Shown: piece by piece, positions 27,060 through 53,800 of the stretch | How positions within the stretch are numbered: position 1 is the stretch's first letter | Layout of the letters: the number at the start of each line of letters is the position of its first letter | From: Gavia stellata | Lineage: Eukaryota > Chordata > Aves > Gaviiformes > Gaviidae | Direction: 5' to 3' | Assembly (NCBI RefSeq): GCF_030936135.1 | Contig: NC_082595.1 | Span: 23,697,930 to 23,761,929, forward strand | DNA length: 64,000 nucleotides | Notes under the pieces: model-generated | What the model was told of the DNA's origin: nothing | What the model saw: only the letters and a program-made list of their open reading frames with translations | The model's database searches: none | Translations under genes and position numbers: made by a program

Positions 27060-27621
27060 ATCGAGGCCCGTTCCCAGCAGGAGCCTAAAGCCGCCCTACA
27101 GAGCCCTCACTCAAGCGCCTGGAGCCACCCGCGTATGTTCAACCGCACTGCGATCCCAGCGAGCCTCGGCTCGTTTCAGAGCCGTCCCTAGAAACACAAA
27201 ACGGGTGTTCAGGGGAAACCGCAGGCTACTGCTTTTCTCACGGTGGAAATCACGCGCCCCTGCGAGCCTCCGCGTGCAACACGGCGGTCCCAGGGGGAGG
27301 AGGAGCGGAGGGAGGGGGCGGCGGGCCCGGGGCTGGCCGCAGGCGGCCCTCCGGGCACTGCTGACGTGGTGCCAGGGACGAGGCTCGTTTCGGAGAGGAG
27401 CCGAGCCGGGAGAGGCTGGCAGAGCTGCGGCTCCAACAGCCAGCGCCCGCTTCTGCGACAGCCTCCCTCCATCCCTCCCTCCCTCCCGCGCTGCCCCTTC
27501 TCCGCCTCCTCCGCCGCCGGCACTGGCCCTGGCTCTCCGCTTTCCACCCCCGGGGCCTCGGAAAGGCGGAGGGAAGGGGCCCGCGGGGAGAGCCGCCCGG
27601 CCCTGAGGGGAGAGGAGAGGG
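27060..27621 (+). promoter_or_regulatory. QPCT: QPCT CpG-island promoter and 5' UTR
   Basis: GC- and CpG-rich sequence leading into the QPCT start; the island continues to about 28,080. No TATA box is seen. Two G-quadruplex-capable runs lie on opposite strands: G-rich on plus at 27,293-27,334, and C-rich on plus (CCTCCCTCCATCCCTCCCT) at 27,462-27,487. The transcription start cannot be placed from sequence alone. Confidence 0.75.
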
Positions 27622-41220
<13,599 letters not shown>

Positions 41221-41459
41221 TAGACAAAATGGCAACAAATTGTACTCCATTCTAAATACTGTTTGCCCACCTTCACACTTGTTATTTAATTGGATTAGAG
41301 AGCACTACAGCAAAGCAAAATACAATGATAGCTCTTGCTAGACAGATTATTGATTCAGCTGTTCCTGGCCCAACATTCCATGTAGCCAAATAAGATAGTA
41401 TTAAATAAGAATTAGTTTTTGGCCTGGAGAGAATTTGATCTTTCCATATCTTACCTCTG

Positions 41460-41465
41460 AATAAA
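41460..41465 (+). terminator. QPCT: Candidate QPCT polyadenylation signal
   Basis: First AATAAA on the plus strand after the QPCT stop, 240 bases downstream. Another lies at 42,030-42,035. Which one is used cannot be told from sequence. Confidence 0.45.
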
Positions 41466-41479
41466 ACCCCCCAGAATTT

Positions 41480-44400
41480 TGCCACATTGTTACCACTGTT
41501 TTATGTCACATATTAAGATCCCAGGAGGGAACGCCTCCTGACTTCAGCGTTACCTACAGTTTTGACAAGCTGTGACCAACTTGTGCAGCGTTCAGCAATG
41601 GAAATTTAGACCACATTATCAGAAAAGACAAAAATCACACTGAATCAAACTTCTGCTATGGGTTGAACTAAAGCACCTCATCCTGAAATGAGTTGCTAGA
41701 ACTCCTGACACACAGAAGGGATTTTTAACCCTCTCTGCTTCCTCTCCTCCTTCCCCTACAAGGAGAGCTGCAAGGGTTCTTTTCCTCAGACAGAAGGCCA
41801 CCAGGAAACAGAGAAATAACCCAAATTCAATTTTCTCCCTGTCATTTGTTGGATACTTTTTGATGGAGAAAGATGGTGGGGTGTGATGCTAAGAGGAAGG
41901 TATGTGGGGGGTTCCATCATGTTTTGAATGCAACGCAGGAGAGAGAAACAGAAGAGCTGGTGGTGTGTGGGAGCAACACCCCAGCACACACCATTAATTC
42001 ATGTGAGAATCAGTCACAATTTGACCCAAAATAAAAAAAAAAGCCTCCTGTTTTTAATACAGATTACATCAGAAGTAATCATCCTAGGAAAGTGATCACT
42101 TTAGAAAACATAGGTTTATATAAACATAATTTTAAAAGGCAAAGTACTATCTATCAAAAGTAAAATGAGAGTCAGAAGCAAGAAGACACTTTAAGCACGA
42201 AAAAGTAAGGACAAGCCATAGCCTATATCAGAAAAAGACACTCACCAGTTTAAGAACCTTGTGCTTTTACATTCCTTACTGGAATTACTCAATAAATTTA
42301 ATATAACACTCTAGCAAAAATCTAGCCTGGAATGAAATCAATAGGAGAAGCCAGAAGAACAGTATTCAAAAGCCACCTACAGAATTATGGTTTCCACTGG
42401 TGAGAAAAAGATGACAGCATTTGAAGAAAAAAAATAAAATCAAGCTGGCAGAGGACGAACTGAGAAAAAACAAGTCAGTATTTTACTGCTCCAAACTTCT
42501 TCCATTAGAAAGTTCTATCCTGGGGAAAGAGATTTAAAAAGGAAGTAAGCTATGGAGCTGTAGGCATGTCAGATTTGGCCTGTATTTTACCATTTTCCTA
42601 AAGCAAACATTTCTGAACCTAAGACAATATTTACATACATATTTTAAAGCTGCAATAGAAATAGGTATTTACAGCAATGAAAATTTGTAAAATTTTACTA
42701 TTACAGGATAGCCTGAAGATGAAATTCGGTCTAGTTTTGTTGCTCAAGATGAAAGAGAAGCATTTTATGTTTTCCCATCACTTTAGCATTTGTGAGAAAT
42801 GTTTCTATTTTGCATGCCACTTCTGAAATAGAATACAATGAAAATTCTAAAAATTTTTGTTGGTTTTCAGATATTGCTGTACATCTGTGTAACTACATCA
42901 AAGCTATTTGAACTCTTCGCTACCATATTTTCCTCTACTTCAGCCCATGAGAAAACATTCTCAACTACTAAATTAAATCTTCTGAAGTTTGAATACTCTG
43001 AGCAGTATAAGGCATGTACTCCACCCTCCTAAGTGGTGAAAAAAGGTTACAAAATGGCTATATACAGAAATATTAAACATGAGTTTGTATGGCTAATATC
43101 ATTTTTTTTACAGGTGAACTCTTACGGTACTTCATACTTTGCAGGGCCTCTGAAAAATGCTTTATGCATTTGCAGTGTGCCACTCTGCTTCTTCAAGAAT
43201 TTGAGAGTAAATTAGAATAGGCTTCATTATGAAGTGTGGGATCAGAGGGTTGTTATAACTGGGAAAAGCCTAATTTTTTTTAGATCTCTGTTAGGGTTTG
43301 TAGAAACCATAATTTAACCATGTAGTTTACACCCAATCTCTGGCATGTCAATTTTGTCACCAACTTCTCACTGCCTGAGCATGCAGTTCTCTGGACTTAT
43401 GTTTACTCAGTTCAAAGAAATGAGATACAGGTTGGTGTAGTATGATTCAATGGCTCTCAAAATATGAAGAAAACATGAAGAGGCTTTCCTTTATTTTTCT
43501 CCCTTGGTTTTTTTGTGGGTGGGTTTGGGGTTTCTTTGGTACAAGAAAAGAGGGCTATCTCTTAACTGGATGTGAGCCCTGGAAAGGGTTTACTTAAAGA
43601 AGAGAGGGTCATCATCTTAGCAATTTATATGATCCATCATTTATTTAAAAAATAACTGCTGGAAGGAAAACTTACATCAGCCCAGTAACCACATAAATCC
43701 AAGAATCTAAGCTCCCAAAAGCACAAGAACCTGAAGTAGTCAGTAAAGCAAAGACATGGTGCGAGGGGGGTTTTCACTGCTAGTAAGGCAGAGGAGAACA
43801 AGCAGGTAGGAGAAAGTCTAGCCACTTGATAAAATACCTAGAAAACAAAAAATACAAGTGAAAACGCCAGGACTGGTATCTCTGCCACTCTCAGTTTCAA
43901 CGTTGAATATCACTAAGTATCCCGATCTGCCGGATCTGGATATGCACAGTACAGATAAAGCCTGTCTCTGAATTCTGAAATGATTATGTTGAAGAACCTG
44001 TCCCTGGATAGTTTCTCTGTCCCTGTTCGATGGTGGCAACAGGGGACAGAAAACAACTGAGGGACTTCAACTAATTTGGTAATTGCACAAGTCAGCAGAA
44101 TTGCTGCACAGATTCTCTCCTTGAATAGGATTTGTCACATCTCAGTCAAGGGGGGCGGGGGGAATAAAAATCAATCTACCACCCCAAGAGGCTGTCACTG
44201 GCTTGTCAGAGTCCTCCCAAAGGTGTCTGCGGTTATTACCTGGGTGAAGGGAACACAGAACAGAATGAACTCAAGAGCCATTACTCCATAGGTAAAGCTG
44301 CAAAAAAACCCCCATATTACATTTGTTATTTGTATTGTAATAGGTGCTCTAGCTCCTTTTATATCAGGACAATGCAGTTTTTCACAAGAATCTTAAGCTT

Positions 44401-46600
44401 AAGTAATGGTACATGCCCCTCAAATTCTCTAAAGCTTGATGCATTTACATACAAGTGAAATGATCCTATGCAATCACAGTTGGAACAGGTTAAGGGAGTA
44501 ACAATGCCAAATCCTCTGGCAGACAGAAATGACAGCAAGTACCCATCCTCTTTTTCCTCTAGCTGGGGCAGCATTCCTATCACCAGGAATGAAGACTGTA
44601 TAAATTAGCAATTCTTATTCACCACATTTCAAATACACATTTAGACTGTGACCACCTAACAGTAAAATACAATTAGAAAAGACAAAATGCAGTAAAAATG
44701 CTTTCTGTAGAATTATTACAAAGATCCAGTCTACATTTGTAGCAGACCCAGCAAAACAGTTCCAAAGTTCCACACATCTGCTCACTGAGATTGAAGTATC
44801 ACCCAAGAGCATCGCTTAAACAATCAATATATATAAAAAAGATAACTATAAATTCTTGCACACAAATTACCACTTTTTCCTTGTCATTTAAGGATGACAC
44901 TGATTTTATTTTCCTCGTATAAAAGGAGACATTTTACTTTGTGCTGATTTAACAAATAATATATTCATAACAATAAAGCAGCTAAAAAGCTGTTTTAATA
45001 TCTAAAAGAATCTTTATCATCTGCATATATGATATATATTGTAAACAATCACTCCAAAAAATAATTTTGTTAAAGTGATTATATTGCACTCAGAATTCTG
45101 GGATTCTCATTCTCCCTCCTCATTTTCAATCAAAGATCAGCTTCATTCTTTAATAAAATGGAGCTTTAATTTTCTACTAAAAACAAGTAGGCATGCAATC
45201 AATATAATACAATGTATTTAAAATGTCAGAAAAAGGGCAAGTGTTTGGTTATGAAACTGGAGTAAGGAACAATTTTCAAATAGGCCACACAAGAGTAGTG
45301 TATTGTAAACATTCTGCTGGCTCTAAGGTGTTGCAGATGCTGTAGAGAGTGCAGTCTAGTTCAGCACCCAAGAGGTACAGAGAATCTGTTCGGGTGTTCT
45401 GTACTTCAGTGAATTTCCATGCAGCAATGGCACATGTAATAGACTACACATAAAGACAGAGTAATGAAACAAGGGTGATTACTGAGCTAATGCTGACCTC
45501 ACAGAAACGTAGCCCATCGTTACAAGTTCACTGTAATCTTTAAATGCAAGTTCTCCATGTCATGACATTTTCTAACACAGCAATGAAACCGTTACTCTTG
45601 CTGCAAATGAAGTACAGAACTAGATTCCCTACTTGTAGCTTACATGGACTGTATACCAGTGGCAGTCTGGACACTACCCTCAGCCTAAAACATCCCAGCA
45701 AGATACCATCATGCAGAATGTCACCTTGCTTCGTTTGCAAAAGTGATGCCCTCCTCCACACATCAGAGCAAGAAACACAGGTAGTGGAGAGAAAAAAAGA
45801 GGAAAGCAGTGTCCTTATGCAGAAAACGAAATCCTCAGCCAGTGTGAAGAGGCCGCAAATCTTGAAAATTCAAATAAAGGCTGTTTTTTTTTCTCAACTC
45901 AGTTCTACAAGAGAAAGATTTCTCTATCGTACCCATTATCTGCAGGTAACATTAATATCTTCGGAGTCCCTGAGATACTATAGCTCCATACAACCACCTT
46001 GGAGAAATGGAGAGGCTTACTTAGTATACAGATTAACAAGGTGGAAGCCAATATATAGCACCCTGAGTTGCAAGTGAAACAATAGGAATGGGCAACCCAT
46101 TCCTCAACAGCCAAGAGATGCAGAAGAAAGTGCAGAGGAGGTATTGGCTATGGAATTAAGAGATACATACTGCACAGGAGAACAGAAAAATATTGAAGTA
46201 TTTCTAAAAGGCCTTTCCCTGTTATCAGAGCAATGAAGAAGACGACAGCAATCAGAGGGAAGAGCTGTCTGAGAAAGGCTCTAAAGAAATACAGCCTTCT
46301 AGATGTACAGTAGAACGATAATGCAAAAGCAGAGACAAGTTAGGCAGTCTTGTTTCAAGTGTGCCCTAGAGGTTAAGCACTCTAGCAATGACTTTAAGAA
46401 CTGTCAGTGATCACTGACCTGTACTCTGGATATAAACCAGGTATATAGATATTTTTTCCTCTGAAACTATAGAAAAAATACAAAGAGGAAAAATACAAAG
46501 TCACAATCGAATCAGAACACTTTCCATAGTCAAAAATGAAATACTGGCTTCAGAAACAATATAGCCATCTGCTCTGTGTCTTAAATAGGGTTAATCATAA
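41480..46600. other. QPCT-SLC30A6 intergenic region (tail to tail)
   Basis: AT-rich DNA with no recognised gene. It may hold long 3' UTRs of either gene. The only long open frame is at 45,544-46,077 on the plus strand (see findings). Confidence 0.7.
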
Positions 46601-47196
46601 AAAAGAGGTGCTTGTAAAATCTTAAGTTTGAGATATTTTATTTCCCAGTATAATGCTAAATAATTTTGCAGTTAAACCAAAAAGGAAGAAATACCAGAGA
46701 TGAATATGGAATACTTACAACTAGAAAATGGTTGCTGAACCATCTGAATTTCTATAAAAGCATGAATAAAAATGTAAAAACACAAAATTAGTTAGAATCT
46801 GAAATGCCAGATTGTCTTCACAATGGCCACAATATGAATATTGATAGATTTTTGCAACCAAAAACTAATTGTGACTTTGCCAAAAGATGGTTTAATACCG
46901 CAATCAAAACATCTCTAAAAACTGGGACTTGTATTTCTGCAATTTCTTATTCTCTCAGCTACTCAGCATTCAGTAAGCAATTCTTATTAGGAAAAAAAAA
47001 TGCTACCTGGTCACAATTTTACTCTCTTATGGAGTTGTGCTATATCTCAATACATTCTTGGGAAAATAAAGAAAAGTGAATAAAAAGCTGAATAGAAATA
47101 GACACTCTATAAAAAACTACCTGTAAAGTATTGTAAGTCTTGAAAATATTTGTGGCAATACACAGGCTACTGCTGATGCAAATAAAAAAATTGCAA

Positions 47197-47202
47197 TTTA
47201 AT
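47197..47202 (-). terminator. SLC30A6: Candidate SLC30A6 polyadenylation signal
   Basis: ATTAAA on the minus strand, about 130 bases after the stop codon. A canonical minus-strand AATAAA also occurs at 46,637-46,642. Confidence 0.35.
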
Positions 47203-47332
47203 CATTTCACGAAGATGAACAATGCACTTGTTCCCAGCCATTTAGAATGATCTGACATTCCAAACGTTTATAAAAATTGGGTAATAAAAGAATTAAGTCA
47301 ATACCCTTAAGTACAATAAATAATGGTGTTTA

Positions 47333-47830
47333 TTATGTTCGGGGTTGCCCACGAGTGTTTGTTCCATATCTGCTTGGGACATTTGTAAAACCAGTTCTGA
47401 ATCCTTGAGCTGCTCCCATTCCCGGTATTCCAAATCCTTGATTGAGTACACTGCTGTAGGGTGCAGATCCATGGTTAAAGCCCAATCCATAGGGCCTTGT
47501 CTGAGTGTTTAAAAGGATGACTGGACTCACATTTTTGCCTGGTGTATTAAAGGAAAATTCTGGCGGTGGGCTGCTGGGCTTAGCTGGAGTGGATGTAACA
47601 GGGTTCAAATTATCAGCAGCTTTCAAAGATGGCATTGGAATAATATGATGATCCGAAAGGTTCAGAATATTGTTTGCAATAGGCACAGATGATAAGGTAG
47701 GTCTGATCCAGTCATCTTTGAAAATCTGAACAGTCAAGGTAGAGACCAATGTGTATAATCTGTTAGTGACATGGGCAAGTACCATTTGTTCATTTGCATC
47801 TCTCCGAATTCGGACATGTACTGATCCAGC
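47333..47830 (-). CDS. SLC30A6: SLC30A6 exon 14 (C-terminal domain, stop)
   Basis: Residues 296-460 and TAA. It codes AGSVHVRIRRDANEQMVLAH, TVQIFKDDW, SSPPPEFSFNTPGKN and the C-terminal tail. The acceptor is CTTTCTAG, phase 0. Confidence 0.97.
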   Translation of the reverse strand, partial: AGSVHVRIRRDANEQMVLAHVTNRLYTLVSTLTVQIFKDDWIRPTLSSVPIANNILNLSDHHIIPMPSLKAADNLNPVTSTPAKPSSPPPEFSFNTPGKNVSPVILLNTQTRPYGLGFNHGSAPYSSVLNQGFGIPGMGAAQGFRTGFTNVPSRYGTNTRGQPRT

Positions 47831-50800
47831 CTAGAAAGTGATAAAAATAAGTTGGCTGTTAACTGTTACTTCAATAAAGATTCTCCATATGCATTCAAGA
47901 AGAGGTAATTTATCCTGCAGAGAATTATGCAAAGACTTTTCACAGTGGAGACTACGGATTAAATTGAGAAACTTATTAATAATATTAATAATTCCATAAT
48001 TAGGATACATTTTGATCTTCCCTAATGTGTTGATCTCTTACAAACACATCAAGATCATAATTCAGGAAAAGTGAGTCTTAAAACCAAACTATAAAAATAC
48101 AACATGTGATGGCAGGAAAGCCAAGGCAACAGCCAGGGGAAAAAAAGTGGCCCAAAAGAAGAACAAAGTGCAGAAAAACTCCATATTCCAAATTTAGGAA
48201 AAAGTGTCATCACTGTGCTCTTGGAGCAGACAAGAAGACAACACATATGGTAGACACGCTCAAATCGGTACATTAGCAAGAACAGAGGCAATGCACCTTG
48301 CGGAACTCCGAATAAGGGTTTCTCCCAGATGTGCATGTAACTGCAAGCTGCCCCTGCCTACCTCTCAGTAATACTATATTATTTACCTTGAACTACTGCT
48401 GCAGAAGAGAACAAGACACAAAACAGAACCCCTCACATGCTTTTTAAGTTCATATTTAATAAAGAACGTGGTTCACAGTTTGTCCTATATAAGCCATTTC
48501 TACATCAGATGGTGCAGCTGAAAACATATACAGTCTCAGGAAGTTTCTACTACAATCTGGAAGATGCCAATGGGTAAACGTGGAAACAAAGGTTTTGTAA
48601 ATATCTGTGATCAATCCAACAATGCTGGGACCCAGTATTTTGGGTGGCAGAATAGTAAACTGAAAGTTATTTTCACATCAGCAAGTCACAGCTGCTGCCT
48701 TTTTTTTAAGAAGGGTAGCATACTGGAAGAATTCAGAAGTAGAGAAAAATTTTAAGAGTCTTAATTTATCAGCTGTCACAACACACCTGCATTAATTTAG
48801 GAATAAGAGTTCTGCATGATCATCCTGTATCACAAAAAACCCCTTCATTTCTTTCAGCTTACAGAATATGAGTACACAACTGTAGTTTTTTCCACCCCCC
48901 TCCCCCAGAAATGCTGAAAACATACAATTCTACTGTAGACCTTTGGTACCTGAAGGTTTACAGTTTTCTTTTTCTCCCCTCTGAGACAATTTACAATAAC
49001 ATACCATTTGAAAAACGTCTTTACTATTGTTTGGGGTTTTCTTCACTGCCAAAATACAAAAGAAATTCTACAGTTGCAAAATGCATACTTTAATCCAGAG
49101 CTGCAATATACATAAATAATATTAACCAATAAAAAAGCTTTAAAAAATATAAAGGACAGGGGAAGAGAAGTTTTGCAATGAATCACAAGGACTGAGTACT
49201 GACTCCATCAAATTTTTCTGTATTTAAGATTTCAGAAGAAAGATCTTACTTTATTTAAATAAAAAATTTAAAGTAGTAACTGACAACTCTGTTGTCTTTT
49301 TAGCCTTTAAAAAAAAGACATAACTTACCAAAGTGCCAAAACCTAATGTCCAGAAATGCTCATTTCGAACTTCCAAGACACCATCCAACGTTGAAACCTA
49401 ATTTTACACAAACATCCAGAAATATGAAAATAAATTAGAAATAATGTTTCAAATCCTTTTAGAAATGTACTTTTACATATAGCTGAATAATACAGCATTT
49501 TCAGTAGCGAAATAAAAGCTTCCATACTACAGAATGGACGATGTTGGTTAATGATGCCACTAATGCTTATCTACTGTACTTTTACTACCCTTAAACATCC
49601 AAATCCGTCAAAAAACTGGAGTTAAATAACTCATTTCAAGTAACTCTTGCTGCCAAATTGCAGTATTTTCTCAACTTGATACGCTGTAAGTCAACAGCCG
49701 CCTGTACCCCTTCCCATTCCCCCCCCCCCCCCCCCCACATTTGTAAACCTCTTCAACGGTAGCTCGAATTTAGTTAATAAAAACAACAGCCTGCACTACT
49801 TGAACAGATTTGTTCCAGATACCTGAATGACACTATTCATCTTAGATCACAAGATCCTTATTTCCTACATGCAGCTAAAAAATAATATTAAAAAATTAAT
49901 TCTTTAGCAGTTGTCTTGGAGTACTCACAAAACCTCTTCATGTTTCTGAATGCTTATTTAATGTTAGCTGTGCACACTGTGTCATGTATTATGCACTGGC
50001 TTACCTCTCTGAGAAGTTTATCTAACTGGCCAATCACATGAGGTGGGGTTGTCTTTAAGAAGAAAAAAGAAAAAAGAAGAAGGAAAAAGTTACAATAAAA
50101 ATTAACTGGCCCTGTTTAAGCAAAGAGCCTTTAAGTCTGGTCTAAATACACAAGAGACCAATGGCATTACACAATAAATTCTTACGACTTCATGATGCAT
50201 ATTTCTACTGCCCTTAAAATTCTTCTAGCACATCACAAATTCTGCTTGGAACATTTCCTATTCAAATGCTTAAAACAGATTTTCTGTTTTAGTGTTGTTT
50301 TTTTGTTTGTGTTTTTTTTTTTTAAAAATATGGACATTTAACAACACCGAAACCACAAAAAAACCCTTGTTTTGTGACATTGCCTTACCTGGAGTAGTAC
50401 TTTCCCACTGTAGACACTCATGGGATACATGGTACCGAATGTCATCAAAGCAATTGCTATAGCAGAGGCTGTGTCTACAGCGAAATAATTGCTAGAAAAA
50501 AAGAGCAATTTTGAAGAAAAACAGATATCTATATTTTTGAAAGGCATAGGAATTTTCTTTTTATTCTTTTTCATTTTTTTAAATTATATACACTTACAGA
50601 ATATTACACATACTAATCTCATCTGAACTATATATCTTTGAAAAAAGACAAATATATTCATGGAGCTGCAATCCCATTCATACAAAATACAGCTTTGATG
50701 AGATCATTCCTTTCATGTAAAAAATGCAATTTCCCATAGACTGGATACAAAGAGAGTTACTTTTTTTAAACAACAACTGTACGTACTTGATTTCAATGAG

Positions 50801-53800
50801 CATGTAGGTAATGCAAAGAGCTAGAGCTCCAGCAATATCAATCAAGACAAAAGGGTTCATTCGTGGCAGAAAGATGCTACTCAATCCTGGGATGATTCCA
50901 CAAATACTGTAACAAAACAGAAAAAGCAGTTGTCAGCTAGCTGTTCATCATTACTTCAAAACGCAGAAGAATTACACCCGCTATTTCAGCATTTGACTTC
51001 AAATACACATTGCAGTCACAACAAATGATGTCTCTGAGGACTGAAAAATGCCCGTCTATTTCTGTTCAAATTTCCATAATAGTCTGATGTCAACAAAAAT
51101 TAATCAAGTTTAGATCCATGTCACATTATCTCTCATATCTGAAACTAATACTTCTTGCATCTTAAATTTGCTTTAAGTCTATCTTCCTATCTACAAAACA
51201 TTATACTACACTAATCTTTATACAGTTTTTCTACATGTTAAAATACATATCTTGTGCTACTTTCTATTTGCTGTTAACATAGCTAGCTGTGTCTGTTGTA
51301 CACAACACAAGTACTTTACAGGGTCAGATATTGCTATTACATATATGTAAGCCTTGGGAAGGTTTGCATATCTCTGGTCTTCAATCCATCTGCCACCTTG
51401 CTGTGCAAAAGTGTTCTAAAGCCAAAGCTAACTAATTCATGGAGTCTGAAAAGAGGGAGGAGCCCAGCTAGCTGAATAAGAGGAGACCAGAAAACCCATG
51501 AGGGAACACTGGGAAAAGTTATCTCCTATCAATGGGAGCCTGAAGAGAGAAAAAGGTTTCTGTACTTCCCAGTGAATGTAAGTGCATGTCAGGTACTGGA
51601 AAAGACAACATAAAATGTTTTGTTGCTCTATGTAGAACCAACCTACGATTAGACATCGTGTGCTGGTCCACTCCATAAAAATTTTAATCAACATAATTAT
51701 ATACAGGTGCAAATATTTCATAATCAGCACTGCTTCACAAAACACATCTGAAATAGCTGTATACATACTAACCAAATTTAATAACTTTAAAAACCTGTAG
51801 ACAATTATGCCAACAATTTTATCTCAAAACCCAGTAGTAATTCTAGACTCTTGATGTGGGAGCCCTTCAAGTTATGCGCCTGTGTCCTTCCCTATGTTAC
51901 CACATCATGTTCTTAATTACACTGAAACTCTAGGTACTTGGGCAACCCTATTGTTAGTCTTCCAAAACTGTTTTGCTGAATTTGGGTCTGATGATATAAT
52001 ATCTTATACCCATACAAAATAAATTCTTCTGTTTAACAAGCCAGCATTCTCTGCTTTCCTCAACTGTACACAAAAAAAATCACAACATGCAGAAACAGAT
52101 GGGCTTTGCAGCATACTTAACATGTCATACAACATGGTTTAACATTCTTATTTTGATGGTGACAGCATAAGTACTTGGAAGAACACATATGGCTCAAAAT
52201 AAACATTTCTGACATCTGACAAAATTATTTGCAAACAATGTTATCTTGCATTCAGATATCCAATGCAAGCAATAGAGTTAGCAGACAAGATGAATGAGCA
52301 ACACTGCTTCAGCCCCTGGAAGACACAGACTTTCCAGTTTCCTGCTGGACAAATGAGGAGTTTCCATAGCTATGTTTCAGTGAGTAACCTGTTTCATCTA
52401 TCACATTTAAACTGCAACCATCGTAGTCACTTGCCCACCCCATAGAGTAAATAAACACGAATTACTACAAAATATATCGCTCAGGTAACGATTGTTGAGA
52501 AATGTAGTTCAAGTCTCTAGAGGACAAAGCTAGTTTACCTCACCTCATCCAAGGAGAATTACATACAAGGTACTGAACACATTCAAAGGGAAAGTTAAGC
52601 AGAAAGATGTATTTCTATTAGATTGATGCATCTGGGAAATATGAGAACAATGTTTGCTCTAGAGTTCATACACTACACCTACAGTAGGTAAAGCTATTTT
52701 AAAAGCTCTAATACACAACAGTTTATGCTTCCATATCCATCCAAATTGTTATTATACACAAAAAACCAACACTGCCTTCCAGAAGCTAACAATTTTGAAA
52801 AACATTATAAAAAACTTTACCTTCTACTAAGATCTGCAACATGCTCCTGAAGCCAACTTGTGCTGGCAGCTGCAAAAGAAAGAAGGTAATAAAATTACTA
52901 TGAGTGAAGGTATCCATTTTAAAGTACACTTAAAGTTTTATTTTAAGGGAAGAACGCAATACACTGTGAGTGAACGAATGTATCTCAACAGATTCACTGT
53001 CACTTGGAAAAAAAACGAAGTCTGACTTTTCCAGGCAGTAAGTAAAATGCCCGTGTCTCATAATAATCTGAACTGATTAAATAGAAATATAATTGCAGAT
53101 TATAACCATCATAATTTTATTTGATATAATACAAAGTATAATATATAATTATAACTAGAAACATTTTACAGTTAGTGGGAATGATTGCAAGTCTACTTCA
53201 CAGTGAAAAAGTCCCAGGTAAAAAAGCTATTAAGAAGAATTATGACATTAATTTATTTTTAATCCATTAATATATCCATAAAATGTCTTCAAAGTTCTGA
53301 TACCTGTCAGACGATCTTCACTGGTCGAATCCAAAAAATTGAAAATAAAGGGTACTTGAGCATTAAAATGATGCTCAGTTTATCATATTAATGACTGTAT
53401 ACTACTCAGAGAGCCCTATAAGCAAACTAGAATTGAAATTCAGATGGCAATTTTAAACTGCATGGAATTATATTAATGGAGGTCATAGTAATATATACCC
53501 GCTAGTTAATAAAGTTACCAGACAAGTTATACCTTGATAAAAATAGGAACATTAAAATATTTTCCCAATTCTTGTTATAGCTTAATTTATCACATACCTT
53601 CAGACACATAAGCAAAAGGCTTATTCCTAATGGAAAGCATTGTAAATAAGTTGAAAAAGAGAGCCACGAAAGTACCAACCAGCAGTCGCCCCCTAGGGAG
53701 GGGAAAAAAAAAGTATTTTTCATTTCACATCATCACAAAACATGAAATCAAGCTGCGATTACTAGTAACAGTATCAAAATACCTTGCTTGGTATCTTTCA

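Larger units (their letters stand above)
21720..27060. other. PRKD3-QPCT intergenic spacer
   Basis: AT-rich DNA between the two divergent CpG islands. I see no exon with a recognisable protein. It holds a C/T tract at 23.96 kb, a CTCF-like motif at 25.10 kb and a pyrimidine tract at 26.5 kb. Confidence 0.75.

Noticed and set aside
47314-47320. Plus-strand AATAAA near the SLC30A6 stop as a QPCT polyadenylation signal
   Set aside because: It is 6 kb past the QPCT stop and next to the SLC30A6 coding end. Nearer signals exist at 41,460 and 42,030.
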